A stretch of DNA of 64,000 nucleotides from Ambrosia x helenae (GCA_030844895.1 JAUTDX010007102.1:51001-115000); one strand, 5' to 3'; counted from the stretch's first letter, positions 33,572 through 45,249 are shown. The notes: generated by a model from the letters alone, not told the origin. A program made the numbers and translations.

Positions 33572-33952
33572 ATGACTCGCTAGAACGAGGAAGAGGAGAT
33601 CTCCTTGGTGGTGTGCTACCAAGACGCCCAAAATGACCCGACTATACAACAATGCCCACGCTCGAGGGAGAGGGGCTCGGGCTCGCACCCGGAAGGGTTT
33701 TGGGATCGTGTGTTAGCCGACTTCAACCAGGAAGTCTACCTCAACGACCGTACCATCGACAGCCTCCGGTGGAAGTGGACCGATCTCAACAATAAGTGTG
33801 ATCGGTGGACCATCCTCCATCATCGCACGTTGAGGGAGCACTCGGGCATCGATCCCGAGTTGGCTATCGAGTTCACCCATGTGGAATATGCAGCTCGATA
33901 CGGCAACAATTTCGAACATGTCGAGATATGGCAATTGTTGCTCCAACTTTAA
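33572..33952 (+). pseudogene. Myb/SANT-like protein (PIF/Harbinger-associated or GST-T3-like family)
   Basis: ATG at 33572 is followed three codons later by TAG (33581-33583), then an open frame NEEEISLVVCYQDAQND, FWDRVLADFNQEVYLNDRTI and SLRWKWTDLNNKCDRWTI. The spacing of Trp and aromatic residues is that of the Myb/SANT-like DNA-binding domain found in PIF/Harbinger ORF1 proteins and in host proteins annotated as glutathione S-transferase T3-like. The early stop falls where the family usually has Trp. The frame continues to 33952 at only about 125 codons, so the C-terminal part is also missing or diverged. Family assignment is by pattern only. Confidence 0.6.
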
Positions 33953-34734
33953 GCTTTGTTTTATTCGTTTTAATGTATTTTATTTTATGTTTATTCTATA
34001 TATAATTAAAGCTTGAAGTGCCTTAACAACAGTGTTTCCATCTTGACCCTTTATTTTGTATCCAACGTACGGTTTTTAGCCACCTATACTTTCCTCCCAA
34101 TTGTTTATTCTATTGTCATCACATAAACTGTGTTCGTCCCTCTCTCTTTCTAGAATCACTCAACAACAAGACAACTATCATCGTTCCCCTCTGATCTCCA
34201 GAGATCTCAAACAGTCAAACTCAAAACTCCAACTAACTCCTAGGGTTCCACCGCTAGCGGTGATGAAGAACCAGACAATGACGATGGAGATAAGTTAATA
34301 GGCGACGGTGGGTGCTTATCACACATCGATTATCTCAACAACCTAAGCTTCATCTAATCCACTATGGATATGCATCTGCAAAGTGAGAGAGAGGGAGTGA
34401 TATCCGGTCTCACTTTCCGGAGGTTAGTTCGACTGTTCTAGAGGGCAGTGTGAAGAAGGTGTCAGGCGATTGGAGGATCTGGTCCAACCAGATCGGTTTC
34501 GGGGGGGAGCTCAAGCAACTTGAATCCTGACAGACAGTGGTGAACCCTCTGCGGCGACGATTTCAACGTATTTCCGTCATTGCTGCCTGCCGGCAGGGTG
34601 AAGATGAAGCTGTTGTGGAGTAAAACGGCGGGCGCCTAAGTAGTGGTATTCGATTGTTTGACCGAGTGGTGGCCTTCATGCCCCACTGCTATGTCTCCAT
34701 TGTACGCCGTAGGAGGCCACCGGATATCGCTTTT

Positions 34735-34766
<32 letters not shown>

Positions 34767-35456
34767 ATATGTACGTATGTGTGTGTTAAGTTGGTGGTTA
34801 ATGATTTAAAATATGTTACCTGGTTGTGATGGCAATTTTATAATGGTGGTGTCTTGGTGGCTTTATTGTGGGATGGTTCTGGCTGTAGACGGAGGGACAG
34901 TGAGAGTAGAGATAGAGAGATAACAAGTAGAGAAGAGCTTAAAATTTGAAACAAAATATGCTAAAAAAATTCACCCCAACATTAATTCTTTTTTCTTTCA
35001 ATGTTGTTTTGACTTTTGAGGGTTACGGTGAAAAAAAGGAAAAGTTTGAGACAGCTTACAAAGTGCAAGTGAAATCCAAATTCAAATGAGATTTGAAAAG
35101 TTTAGTGGAGCATTGTGCTGAGTAAAAAGAAGTGCATAGGTTAGAGGGTTCAGGTAATTGTAGTTACCTAGCACACTCTGTTACTTTACTTTGACATTAA
35201 TAGTAAGCTGATTTTGAAACAAAAATACGAGGAGTGGAAGAAAATAAAAAAAAATTAACGACTAACAAAAGTCCGATCATCTAGGTAAAACCAATGGCAA
35301 AAGGCGAGCAACGCTTGTGGACACAAACGGCATTGGTGACCCAACCCACCACTGATAGATGTGGTTTTGATTGTATTACGACTTTATTTTTTTGGTTTCT
35401 TTGCCGGTTGCTATAGCGAGTTATGATACCGTCACGACACAAATCGATAGCAATTG
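33953..35456. other. Non-coding DNA upstream of a Helitron-like end
   Basis: AT-rich and GC-mixed sequence with a (CT)n run at 34737-34766. No coding frame with a recognisable domain. If the Helitron-like end at 35491 is real, part of this stretch may be the body of that element. I could not find its 5' TC end. Confidence 0.5.
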
Positions 35457-35464
35457 AATTCTCG

Positions 35465-35491
35465 CCGCGAAGCGCGGGGGGATTTTGCTAG
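35465..35491 (+). mobile_element. Helitron-like 3' terminus
   Basis: A perfect hairpin CCGCG-AAG-CGCGG (35465-35477) is followed 10 bases later by CTAG (35488-35491) and then T. This is the standard layout of a plant Helitron 3' end inserted before T. The 5' end was not identified, so the element length is unknown. Confidence 0.55.
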
Positions 35492-36119
35492 TTATTAATG
35501 AATTTATGTTTTATGTTCTTTATGGGTTTTATTTAATTAGGTTTTTAATTTATGCGTATACTTTAATTTAATTTAAACGGTACCATAAATACACGGTTAA
35601 AACAATTAATAACACGGTTTAAATAAAAAAAGACAATTATATTAAATTAAATTTAAAAATATATGGTATTCAATTCGTGAGATATCTAACGAATTTGATC
35701 CACGGACCCACTACCAGCACCGGTGGCGGCAGTGTTACCATGCTGATAGTGAGATACCCGTGACCAAATCTGGTGATGCCCGGTCCCCCTTAGACATGCC
35801 AAAGACTACTCAGCCTAAAAATCTTTGAATAACACATCAAAATCGACACTTCTTCATAAGCAAAGTGTCGTTTTTGACAGGGTAAACAACCATTAGAGCT
35901 TGCCACCCCCACTTTTGAAAAACACCGGCAAGCTCTTTGCGAGTTCTGTAATTGAAACTCTGGAGACGGTGGCATGTGAAAGCATATCTAAGCAGGAGTG
36001 TGCTCAAGATGATCGTAGTGGTGGACGTCGAGTGAGGAGATAGGTAAACAAAAGATTTTTGGCTGAACACAAAATATATATAAGTCAACTAGTGCTAAGT
36101 CGATGAGCTTTTATATTCC
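35492..36119. other. Intergenic DNA
   Basis: AT-rich DNA with short frames only. I see no recognisable gene or repeat. Confidence 0.5.
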
Positions 36120-36129
36120 GCTATACCTA

Positions 36130-36268
36130 TGAAATCCTAAAAATTATTTTGGTATGTTTACGTTGATTTTCGATCATATGTAGGTCGTTCATGTGACTGT
36201 TAGCTGGATCCTGGTGTGTCACGCGCCTCGTAATAAAACCATGCATGCAGTATTTTGAGGGTGTGACA
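36130..36268 (+). mobile_element. LTR remnant (same superfamily as the 50753-53367 LTR)
   Basis: The segment from about CGTTGATTTTCG through GGATCCTGG to TTTTGAGGGTGTGACA parallels the reverse complement of 50753-50830 at moderate identity. It ends in the typical CA. It is a decayed LTR end in plus orientation. The outer limit is uncertain. Confidence 0.55.
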
Positions 36269-36725
36269 AATAGCCTACTCTAATTAAAAAAAATGTTCGT
36301 TAATATGATGTAATTTAAAAATATATATATATATATATATATATATTAGCAGAGTGAGTTCATAAGCTAACTATATTGAATCTTCCTATAGTACCTTTTA
36401 CCTTGACTGTTTCATACACTTCGTTATACGATAACTAGATCTTATTGTTTGGTCGTTTATAACTTTTTACATCAGTTATTTTTATGTAGTATTATATTGT
36501 TTGGTCATTACAATATTGTTGGCCCAGAAACAATGATTTGCAGCGGATAGAATAGATTGACACAAATATAATTGATACTAATGATAATAATCGATATTAT
36601 AGGATTGAATGAACAAAGTTTGACAATGAAGAACAATGAAATTACAAAGAATTATGAATGTTTTCTGACTTAGAGGATTGTAAATATGTTAACAATCTTG
36701 ATAACTGTTTCCGAATGTCTTGTGT
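36269..36725. other. Intergenic DNA with (AT)n
   Basis: An (AT)n microsatellite at about 36322-36346 within AT-rich DNA, ending at the CACTA terminus. Nothing else is recognised. Confidence 0.6.
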
Positions 36726-36744
36726 CACTACAAGAAAATGAAGC

Positions 36745-37260
36745 TATTGCAGCACCACTAAAATGTTGCATTAGGCCTTGAAAAGGTTACAATATGTCTA
36801 ATGCAACCTTTTATTGGGGGCTACATCAGAAGCAGTTACATTAGACCTAATGCAACCCTTTATAGGCTTAATGCAACCATTTTTTATAGTGTTACATTTG
36901 CTACTCTAATGCAACTTTTTTAGTATGCAACTTTTTTATATTCTAATGCAACTTTTATAATATTCAAATGTAACTTTTATAATACTCAAATGCAACTTTG
37001 GTTACAAAAGTGTAACCTTTTCTACACTTAAATGCAACCTTTATTATACTTAAATGCAACTTTTATTATATTTTAATTACAAATATGCAACATTTTTCTA
37101 GTCTTATTGCAACCTTTACTATTTTTATTATAGAAAAAGTGCAACCTTTTTTTTAATATATGCAACTTTTTTATGAATTTTAATAACAACAAATGCAACA
37201 CTTTTACACCCAAATGCAGCTTTGTAACATAAATCCAATTACAAATAATTACAATATGCA
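36745..37260. repeat. CACTA subterminal repeats
   Basis: More than 20 copies of a motif close to ATGCAACCTTTT, mainly in one orientation with some inverted (for example TGTTGCATTAG near 36763). Such arrays next to the terminal repeat are where TNPA-type proteins bind in En/Spm elements. Confidence 0.85.
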
Positions 37261-39272
37261 TTAAATCACGATTATGCAAAAACAATAAGAAGACAAATAT
37301 CATCATAATCAAATGATTTACTTAAAATTGCTTGTCCAAACTTAAATAACAATAAAGGTTCAATTACAATACTGAAGAGAAATATAAACCGGCCTTCTAG
37401 TCATCTTGATCTTCAACTTGTAGTTGTTTCATAACCTCCTGCATCATAGCTTCAAAGTTTTTTCGTTGGTTGTCAATAATATCTTTTCGAATAACTTCAA
37501 GTTTGGCTTTTTTTCCTTTCATGGTCCACTTCAAGCTCGGCTTTTTTTCTTTGATGATCCTCTTCGATCTCTTTGCGCAATTCTAGCAACTGGTTTTTCT
37601 CAACTTCAACGTTTGCTTTAAAAGATTCTATCATCCCCTCCGGAACCATGTATGACGACGTGCAAGCACCATCCACTTTTTTTATCAATGTATTTGTAAC
37701 ACCTCTACCATAAATTCGACGATACCCATAGTTTTCTTTGCTCATTACAACTAAATAAGGATCAACTGTAGCGTTGTCATCCTCCTTTGACTTGTAGTTC
37801 TTCATTTGTTCCTTAAATATTGTCAAAAAAAATTAAGAATATACTTTAGAAACAATTTTATAATTAAAATCATGCTATGGATAAATATTAAAAAACGGAT
37901 GTCTATTTTCATGTGTCACTAGAGGTTTCATCAAAACTAAATTAATCCTATACGTAATAAGCAAACATGATATATGAATATTTACATAAGGCAGACATAG
38001 AACATGGATATTTATATAAAGATAAAAGTAGAAAGAACTTACAATTTTCGTTTGCGTGTCATCATATGTATCAACATATATGCGCCCTTCTGTCCTTTTA
38101 CGTGTACGTTCAAACAATTGTGTTAAAGTAGGTGATTGTTGGTTTGGGTCGGCATTTTTCTGTATTCATAATAAAATAAATATAAGGAAACAAAAACATT
38201 AGTGTATTGCACAACAAAAATAATACAAATCATGGGCAAACTAGAAACATATTACCATCTCCTCACAAATCCTAGCAAAGCTTTTTGGACCGGCTGTGTG
38301 CATATTTTTTTGAGACATGCGTGATTCCCTAGCTCGCAAACAGCGTTTCTGTAAAAACATTAATATATACACATCAACAAATATACAACTCTAAATAGCA
38401 AATACTATTAATGGAGAAATTGTTGAAGAAAATACCGCCACATCTTTATTACTCCATAGACGCAACAATTTTGCGAAATCATCTTCTGGAATGCTTTCAG
38501 GTCGGTTCTTCCACCTTGTTTTATTGTCCTTAAATTGATAGAAGTGTTTTCGCTTAAACCGACATTTGTAAACCTTATACAATTCTCCAATAGTGGTTAA
38601 AACCCATTTCTTAGCATCATTTGGCACATCATATTTTTCCTTTAAAAAAGTAAGCATTTAGCTAACAATGAAAATCTAACAAATAAATGAAACAAAAGTA
38701 CCAAAAACCTTACCAAGACATACTCCCATATCTTTTCTTTATGTGGCACCTTCTGCCACGAACTATAAATCAATGGTGCATAACTATGATTACGAGCTAT
38801 TGTGCCCAAAAATCGAGAGAATTGTCCGGGTATATCTTTCCCCTCTATTTCGGGTCCAATGGGTTGTCCAAATTTATTACATATAATGACCTCCCGCTCT
38901 TTGAATGTTCGTGTGTGCACAGCATGCAACATTGTTGGTCCTCTTTTTTTGGATTTGGGAATTTCTGTACTCAAATTGTTTATAAAAAAAATATGTATAT
39001 ATAGTAAATCAGTAACATCCCAAAAACATGGTATAAGTAATCAAATCGTACCTATTGCCTTTTCTAATTCAGGGCGTTGTCTTTGTTCAATTTCAAGGCG
39101 ATGTATATCGTCCTCATTTTCCAAATCCTCGCTGCTATCATCCATATTCATATTGTTATTTGCAGCTATTATATCTTCAATGTCTTCATCCGCTTCATCT
39201 TGATCAGCTTCAACTTGTCATTAGAAATAAAATACGATCAATAAACAACAATTAGAAAAATGCTAAAACAAT

Positions 39273-40432
39273 AACCAAGGAAATACTTAAATCACTAAAC
39301 ATACGTACCTTGAGATCTCATAAAATCTTCTTCATTCTCAGCATTTTCCAAACCATCTAGTTTCGTAGAGTTCATTAACATGTAAAAGTATAAATGAGTA
39401 AATTAATATAATACATAGTTTTAATTAAAATAAATACGTACCTTGAGATCTCATAAAATCTCCTACATTCTCATCATTTTCCAAACCATCTAGTTTCGTA
39501 GAATTCATTAACATGTAAAAGTATAAATGAGTAAATTAATATAATACATAGTTTTAATTAAAATAAATTATACAAACATAATAATACCTTGAAATATCCC
39601 ATCATCATCCTCGTCAACAAGAAGAAATTGTTCCTTTGATCTATCTTTAATACTATTAGGCCTTCCCGCTTTTTTACTCAATACGCCCCTTTGTGTTTTT
39701 GATAGTAGTTCACCCATCGTAACTGTTGATCTACTTTGATTCTCTTTCAACGCATTTGAATTCAATAGAAACTTTCCAGTGGCTTTTGGAGCGATCAATC
39801 GATTCTTCTTCGCTAAATTAGCAATCATATTCATTGATAGTGGTACAATATAACCAAGGGAATACTTAAATCACTAAACATACGTACCTTGAGATCTCAT
39901 AAGATCTCCTTCATTCTCATCATTTTCCAAACCATCTAGTTTCGTATAATTCATTAACATGTAAAAAATATAAATGAGTAAATTAATATAATACATAGTT
40001 TTAATTAAAATAAATACGTACCTTGAGATCTCATAAAATCTCCTACATTCTCATCATTTTCCAAACCATCTAGTTTCATATAATTCATTAACATGTAAAA
40101 GAATAAATGAGTAAATTAATATAAAACATATTTTAATTAAAACAAATTATACAAACATAATAATACCTTGAAATATCCCATCAACATCCTCATCAACAAG
40201 AAGCAATTGTTCATTTGATCTATCTTTAATACTATTAGGCCTTCCCGCTTTTTTACTCAATACGCCCCTTTGTGTTTTTGATAGTAGTTCACCCATCGCA
40301 ACTGTTGATCTACTTTGATTCTCTTTCATCGCATTTGAATTCAACGGAAACTTTTCAGTGGCCTTTGGAGCGATCATTCGATTCTTCTTCGCTAAATTGG
40401 CAATCCTATTCATTGATAGTGGTGCAATATAT
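39273..40432. repeat. 580-bp tandem duplication with nested exon copies
   Basis: 39273-39852 is repeated as 39853 to about 40432. Each unit holds two copies of a roughly 132-bp segment (starts near 39308, 39440, 39887, 40019) whose minus strand carries a small exon ending TCAAG before the donor GTACGTA. Each unit then has one larger exon (39586-39834; 40166-40413) encoding NLAKKNRMIAPKAT and LSKTQRGVLSKKAGRPNSIK. Two rounds of duplication are implied. Confidence 0.9.
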
Positions 40433-40500
40433 TGTGGCCGATGTTGCTATAACAAATATCATGTTCATTAGAAAATACGTGTTTACAAAATAAAATAAAA

Positions 40501-40530
40501 CTAGTATTTGTACCCGCACTGCGTGGCAGG
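40501..40530 (-). mobile_element. Helitron-like 3' terminus in a CACTA intron
   Basis: The minus strand ends GCGGGTACAAATACTAG, followed by T, with a short stem (GCAGTGCG region) 10-12 bases inside. This matches the plant Helitron 3' layout. The 5' end, expected at a higher coordinate, was not found. The stem is shorter than usual. Confidence 0.4.
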
Positions 40531-41194
40531 GAAGGGTGACATATCATTTATTAACAAAATTTAAATAAAACATAGATAGACCCCAAAAGTTTTATAAACA
40601 AACCCCAAAGCTAGAAACTAAAATTACAAACAGCGACTACCAAAACACCACTATGACCATTCTAAAAAACCCAACTTAGCTCTATGTTACAGACAACTTT
40701 AGCTATAAGGTTATTCATTAAATATAGAGTAGCCTAGAACCATTTTTTTTTTTTTTTGAAAAACTGAAACAGCATAACATACAACATTATTAGAAGCAAC
40801 GTGGCAGACTATTGTGATTATACTATTGTGCAACAGTGGAATCTGTGAGAGGCAACAAAGTTGCTAAATATAAAGTAGATAATAAAATAAATTCATAATC
40901 TATTACCTTTTTGGATACTTCGACACTTGTATTCACTTCTTGATCTTCCTCACTATTATCATCATTATCATTATCAGGTATATAGTCTACGTCTTTCGCA
41001 TTATTGTAAGTAGGTTTCACTTTCTTTTTCTTCATGTTTTGACTATTTACCAAACCTGTAAATGAATTTGCAATCCTTTTCAATCCTAACTCTTCTAATT
41101 TCTTATTATTTTCTTTAACCCTCAATAGCTTCCTCATCTCATAATCATTGACTTTCCCTTGATCAATTTGAATTTGGTTGCTTTTCTTTGCCAT

Positions 41195-42260
41195 TAGACC
41201 TACTCAAAGTCAAGAATACAAAAATAAGACAATAATAGAGTACATTAAACATTCATAATTTATTATAATCACTACAAAAGGTAACAATTTAAGGTACCAA
41301 GAAGATCAACCTGGCAAAAAAGGACCTTACAATCCCATAAAAAACATGGAGCATGGTTCATAAAAAAAACAACCATAAAGGACACAAAATAGTCTTGTGC
41401 ATAAAAAACAACCATGTCCATAAAAAACTTGGACAGGGTGTGACGCACCATGGCCTTAGTCAAAACAGTCTTGTTCATGACATAAAAGGACACAAAATAG
41501 ATGCATACTATGGTTTTCAATTTTCCATTTGTTTCTTTACCCTACTTGGTAGCTGTAGCTGACATATCATTTGTTTGTTAAAATGAATTTATCATTTGGG
41601 ATTTTATGAGTGGATCACCCAACAATCATATTCATCATCCACCACATATGTACCTGTAGTCTCATGCTTTGATAATATTATTTATATTTGATGGTTTACA
41701 AACAAAAACCTAAAAAACCCTTATGGTTTTCAAACAAAAAACCTACGGTCAGACCATAACAGAACATAAAGATTTGGGATTTAAAGATTTGAACATACAG
41801 TACGATTTCTAGGTCAAACATAACAGAACATAAAGAACATACAGTGCGATACAGACCCAGGATTAAAGATTTGAAGGTGGGTTGAAGCTGCAATGTAACC
41901 CTTCTGGTTGTCTTCTTCAATTGGGAGATTGAAGCCTTCTAGTTTCCTTGGGCATGTTTTATTTAGGAATGATTAAAGGGGGAAACTTAAAATATTTCAG
42001 CCAAAAAATGCCGCTATTCATTTTAATCAGTGTACCGCCTTTTTTTTTGTGTGTGTAAATAAAAGGTTAAACTCATTGAGATAAAAATATATATTTATTT
42101 AAAACTAAAAGGTTGTTATTTAAAATAATAATTTCTTTTCATGTTATAATATCAAACAACTATAGAATTAATTGATGAAAAGATCAAATAGTCATTACAT
42201 AAAAACACTAATATTTTTTATCAATAAACATTATTTTATTAACACATAACCGCAAAAAAT
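41195..42260. other. Central CACTA region, non-coding
   Basis: AT-rich sequence with local repeats (AAGGACACAAAATAG twice near 41375 and 41488; AACATAACAGAACATAAAG twice near 41755 and 41816). I see no gene. It may be the region between divergent or tandem CACTA genes. Confidence 0.5.
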
Positions 42261-42274
42261 TACATCAACATAGC

Positions 42275-42470
42275 GGGCAACAAGGTGCGCCGCCACCCCT
42301 TTCTGGACGGCAAACCCTAACCTACTAAACACGAACCCATGCCCCCCTGAATCGAGAGACTGCTATGGATAACCCGTTGGACTCTGGTCAGGAAACGGAT
42401 GGCTTCCGGTGCCAAGGAGCCAAAGGTATCAAATGTCAGGGGTACAAAAATGTTGGTTCAAAGCTCTGCT
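42275..42470 (-). pseudogene. Fragment resembling the C-terminus of a plant reverse-transcriptase-like repeat protein
   Basis: The minus strand reads PLTFDTFGSLAPEAIRFLTR and RVQRVIHSS. After a frameshift it reads FVFSRLGFAVQKGVAAHLVA. This resembles the conserved C-terminal end of abundant non-LTR RT-type repeat proteins in plants. It is too short and broken to be active. The family call is from memory of the pattern. Confidence 0.4.
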
Positions 42471-42497
42471 TTCAAATATATATAGGCATGTAAATTA

Positions 42498-42541
<44 letters not shown>

Positions 42542-42724
42542 TTAATGGATATTTAGGCATAGTAAATGAGTCGTGTCAAACCTGACATCTGTCGATTCAA
42601 GGTCTGCTTTCAAAGCTCGAACTCAGCTTATGGGTAGTTTTTCAAGCTTAGAATCCCCTTATATAAGTATTTATTAGTTAATATACAAAACTAAAAGTAC
42701 ATATATGTGTGTTATTGTTGTTTA

Positions 42725-43290
42725 GGCCGAGTGATGGATAGTTATGCCAAGTGATGATAAAACTAGGATCGTTTAGCCCAATGATGGCTAGTCATGGTTG
42801 TTTAAACTCATTGATGGTCAATAAGGGTTGTTGAAGGCCAATGACGATCAATCAGGGTTGTTAGACTCAAAGATGGTCAATAAGGATTGTTGAAGGCCAA
42901 TGACGATCAGTTAGGCCTAATTAACAATCATTGCTCTAAGTGACCATTGTTGAGCCTAATGGACCATCATTAGGCCTATGTGATCATTATTGGGTCTAAT
43001 TGTCCGTCATTAGGCCTAAGTGACCATCATTAGGCCTAAGTGGCCATCATTGGGTCTATTTGACCATTATTGAGCCTAATTGACCATCATTAAGTATTAA
43101 CAAACTTAATTGACCTCCATTGAGCCTAATAGACACTCGTTGGGTCTAACTGATTGTCATGGAGCCTAATTTATCATCATTTGATCTAAAGAACCATCAA
43201 TGGGCCTAATTGACAATCATTGGGCTTAGTTGACCATCAATGGGCCTAATTGACAATCATTGGGCTTAGTTGACCATCATTGGGTCTATT
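42725..43290. repeat. Minisatellite, about 20-22-bp unit
   Basis: About 25 imperfect copies of a unit near TGACCATCATTGGGCCTAAT. The last copies alternate in a higher-order 44-bp pattern (GGGCCTAATTGACAATCATT and GGGCTTAGTTGACCATCA). No coding frame follows the repeat. Confidence 0.85.
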
Positions 43291-43813
43291 TTTGTTACGA
43301 GTCTCTATATACCTTACCGATTTTTTACTCTAATGTGTTTATGTACTAGGTAGTGATTAAAAGATGTATAAGTCTTGAATTCTTTATTTTTCTTAATTAG
43401 CTCTTTAATATTCTAGGGCCTTTAACGTGCATGCGTCTTACGAGTCAAAAGTCTAGTGTCGTCTAAATCGTTTTCACAATTTACAATTTACAAGTACATA
43501 TCAATATGTGTTTTGTATAATGTGACATCAACTTTACAAAGATATAAAAACATCTTTATATAGTAAATATAGAAGATGAAAGTGACGAGTCCAACTCTGA
43601 TAAGTCGAATATCGGACATTATTTATTTCTAGCAATGTATGCAATAGCCTAAGGAACCCATAAAGACGATTACTTACATTGTATCGCATCGCATCATCCA
43701 AACAACATTAAAATCTTTATTACGTCGGTAAGAGAAACCCTTAATCATACTCAATTTATTTTGATCGGTAGTGGCAAATCGGTGGGGTCGGACTCACTAC
43801 TGCGCAAAAAAAC

Positions 43814-43828
43814 GGGGGGGGGGGGGGG
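43814..43828. repeat. G15 homopolymer beside a GC-rich inverted repeat
   Basis: Fifteen consecutive Gs are followed by GCCTCGAGGCGTATGCCTCG and related GAGGC/GCCTC inverted motifs to about 43890. It may be the end of a small transposon or a sequencing artefact. Confidence 0.6.
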
Positions 43829-44127
43829 CCTGGCCTCGAGGCGTATGCCTCGTGAGGCGAAGCTAAAACGCCTTGAGGCACGACTCCGTACTTTTAAACC
43901 TTAAGTGGATATGATTTAAGTGGCATCAACTTCTGTTATTGACATCGTTATGTTGTAATTATTAATCAAGTGGTTAACTTTATATATGGATATGACTGAT
44001 TAAAGAGTGGCTATTGAATTATTGTAGATATGCAAAAGGGTCCTTTTTTTTCTGAAAGGCGTTTGATGATTAAAAACACTAAATTATCAACTTATACAAT
44101 GAGATGTCCATTTTATCTATGCTAGGT

Positions 44128-44330
44128 AGCAAGTCAAGAGACATTCGGGACATTGGGTGCTATTGTGAGAAGCCAAACAGGCAGCCAGCAAGTCGGCTTT
44201 CTTACAAACCGCCATGTGGCTGTTAATTTAGACTACCCAAATCAAAAAATGTTTCATCCTTTACCACCAACACTCGGACTCGGGATATATCTTGGTGCAG
44301 TTGAGCGAGCTACTTCATTTATCAAAAGTT
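44128..44330 (+). pseudogene. Captured exon of a NAL1-like trypsin-family protease gene
   Basis: After a plausible acceptor (ATGCTAG) the frame reads VASQETFGTLGAIVRSQTGS, QQVGFLTNRHVAVNLDYPNQ and KMFHPLPPTLGLGIYLGAVE, ending near ERATSFI. This closely follows plant NARROW LEAF 1-type serine proteases, including the segment with the catalytic His (TNRHVAV). The Asp and Ser of the triad and all other exons are absent. It lies inside the CACTA element, opposite in strand to the transposase genes, and is flanked by direct repeats at 43445-43484 and 44322-44361. It looks like a host gene fragment carried by the transposon. Confidence 0.75.
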
Positions 44331-45249
44331 TAGTGTCGTCTAAATCGTTTTCACAATTTACCATGGTACCTATTACAAAACAGATGAAACACTGAATCGT
44401 TTTCACAATTTACAAGTACATATATAACCATGTTTTATATCTAAACCAAATAAACCTATGTTTTCCATAACCGGAAAAACAGGTCCAAAAACAGGTCCAA
44501 AACAGGTCCAAAAACAGGTCCAAAACAGGTCCAAAACAGGTCCATAATTGTGGATTAAATGCAGCAAAAACAGGTCCATAATTTCCTGCGGTGACTCGCC
44601 ATAATTGTGGGTTAAATGCAGCAAAAACAGGTCCAAAAAGCTGCACATAACTGCAGTGTTTGTGCAGAAAAAACAGCTACAGTGACTCGCCAAAACTGTG
44701 CGGATTACTTGCAGCAAATCAGGTCCGAAAAGCTTCACATATACAAAAACCACCAACATGATTTAGTTAAGTAATAAGCTTGGAAGGAACCTAAAACGCA
44801 TGCACAGTGAGGTGATAAATCATTATGGATACACAAAGGGTTTGGTGCTGCAGCTAAAGGGTTTGGCGCTGCGCTGAAATTCAGCAGCAGCTTCTGACCC
44901 AACCCACTGCTTTGAGAGTTTGGCGCTGCGCTGAAATTCAGCAGCAGTTTCTGACCCAAGCTTCTGACCCAACCCACTGACCCAACCCAAGCTTCATTAT
45001 ACCCCTGCCACATAAATACAATGAACTTTTAGGCGAATTACCATTATACCCCTGTCACATAAATATAAACACGCTGCCATATCTAGCCTACTAGAAACAG
45101 GAACCAAACCGATTTCTAAGACAGGCCGCTTATGAAAAGTTTATCAAGAATAAAAAGTTTACATAAGTTCAAAAGAAATAACTTTTAGTTAAGGTAGAAC
45201 TAGGTCGAGTTTGGTTGATATGGAAACGTTGTTTTTGTACCTTAATAAC
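44331..45249. repeat. Tandem-repeat-rich CACTA interior
   Basis: It contains a 12-13-bp repeat of AAACAGGTCCAA (about 44475-44545), a duplicated unit TTGTGGGTTAAATGCAGC (44550 and 44605), and a duplicated segment of about 68 bp with GGCGCTGCGCTGAAATTCAG (about 44864 and 44923). No gene is seen. Confidence 0.75.

Larger units (their letters stand above)
37396..41194 (-). pseudogene. CACTA ORF2 (TNPA-like, Ptta/En/Spm family) multi-exon gene
   Basis: Minus-strand exons: 41194-40907 (MAKKSNQIQIDQGKVN, acidic end); 40448-40166; duplicated small exons; about 39217-39051 (acidic); 38976-38713 (RGPTMLHAVHTRTFKEREVI, QFSRFLGTIARNHSYAPLIY); 38644-38436 (KRKHFYQFKDNKTRWKNRPE); about 38350-38258; 38161-38042; 37822-37396 (YGYRRIYGRGVTNTLIKK, then a Lys/Glu coiled-coil tail). 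Most boundaries have GT donors and AG acceptors. The family binds element ends and aids transposition. A one-base gain in an A7 run near 37512 shifts the frame before the tail. A 580-bp duplication repeats exons in the middle, so the reading frame of any transcript is uncertain. Confidence 0.7.

Noticed and set aside
42725..43290. CRISPR or satellite centromere array
   Set aside because: Units are 20-22 bp, diverged and without unique spacers. The array is only about 570 bp long, far from centromeric satellite size.
44475..44560. CRISPR-like regular repeats (CAGGTCCAAAA units)
   Set aside because: Repeats of 12-13 bp with almost no spacers in a plant transposon; a simple tandem repeat.
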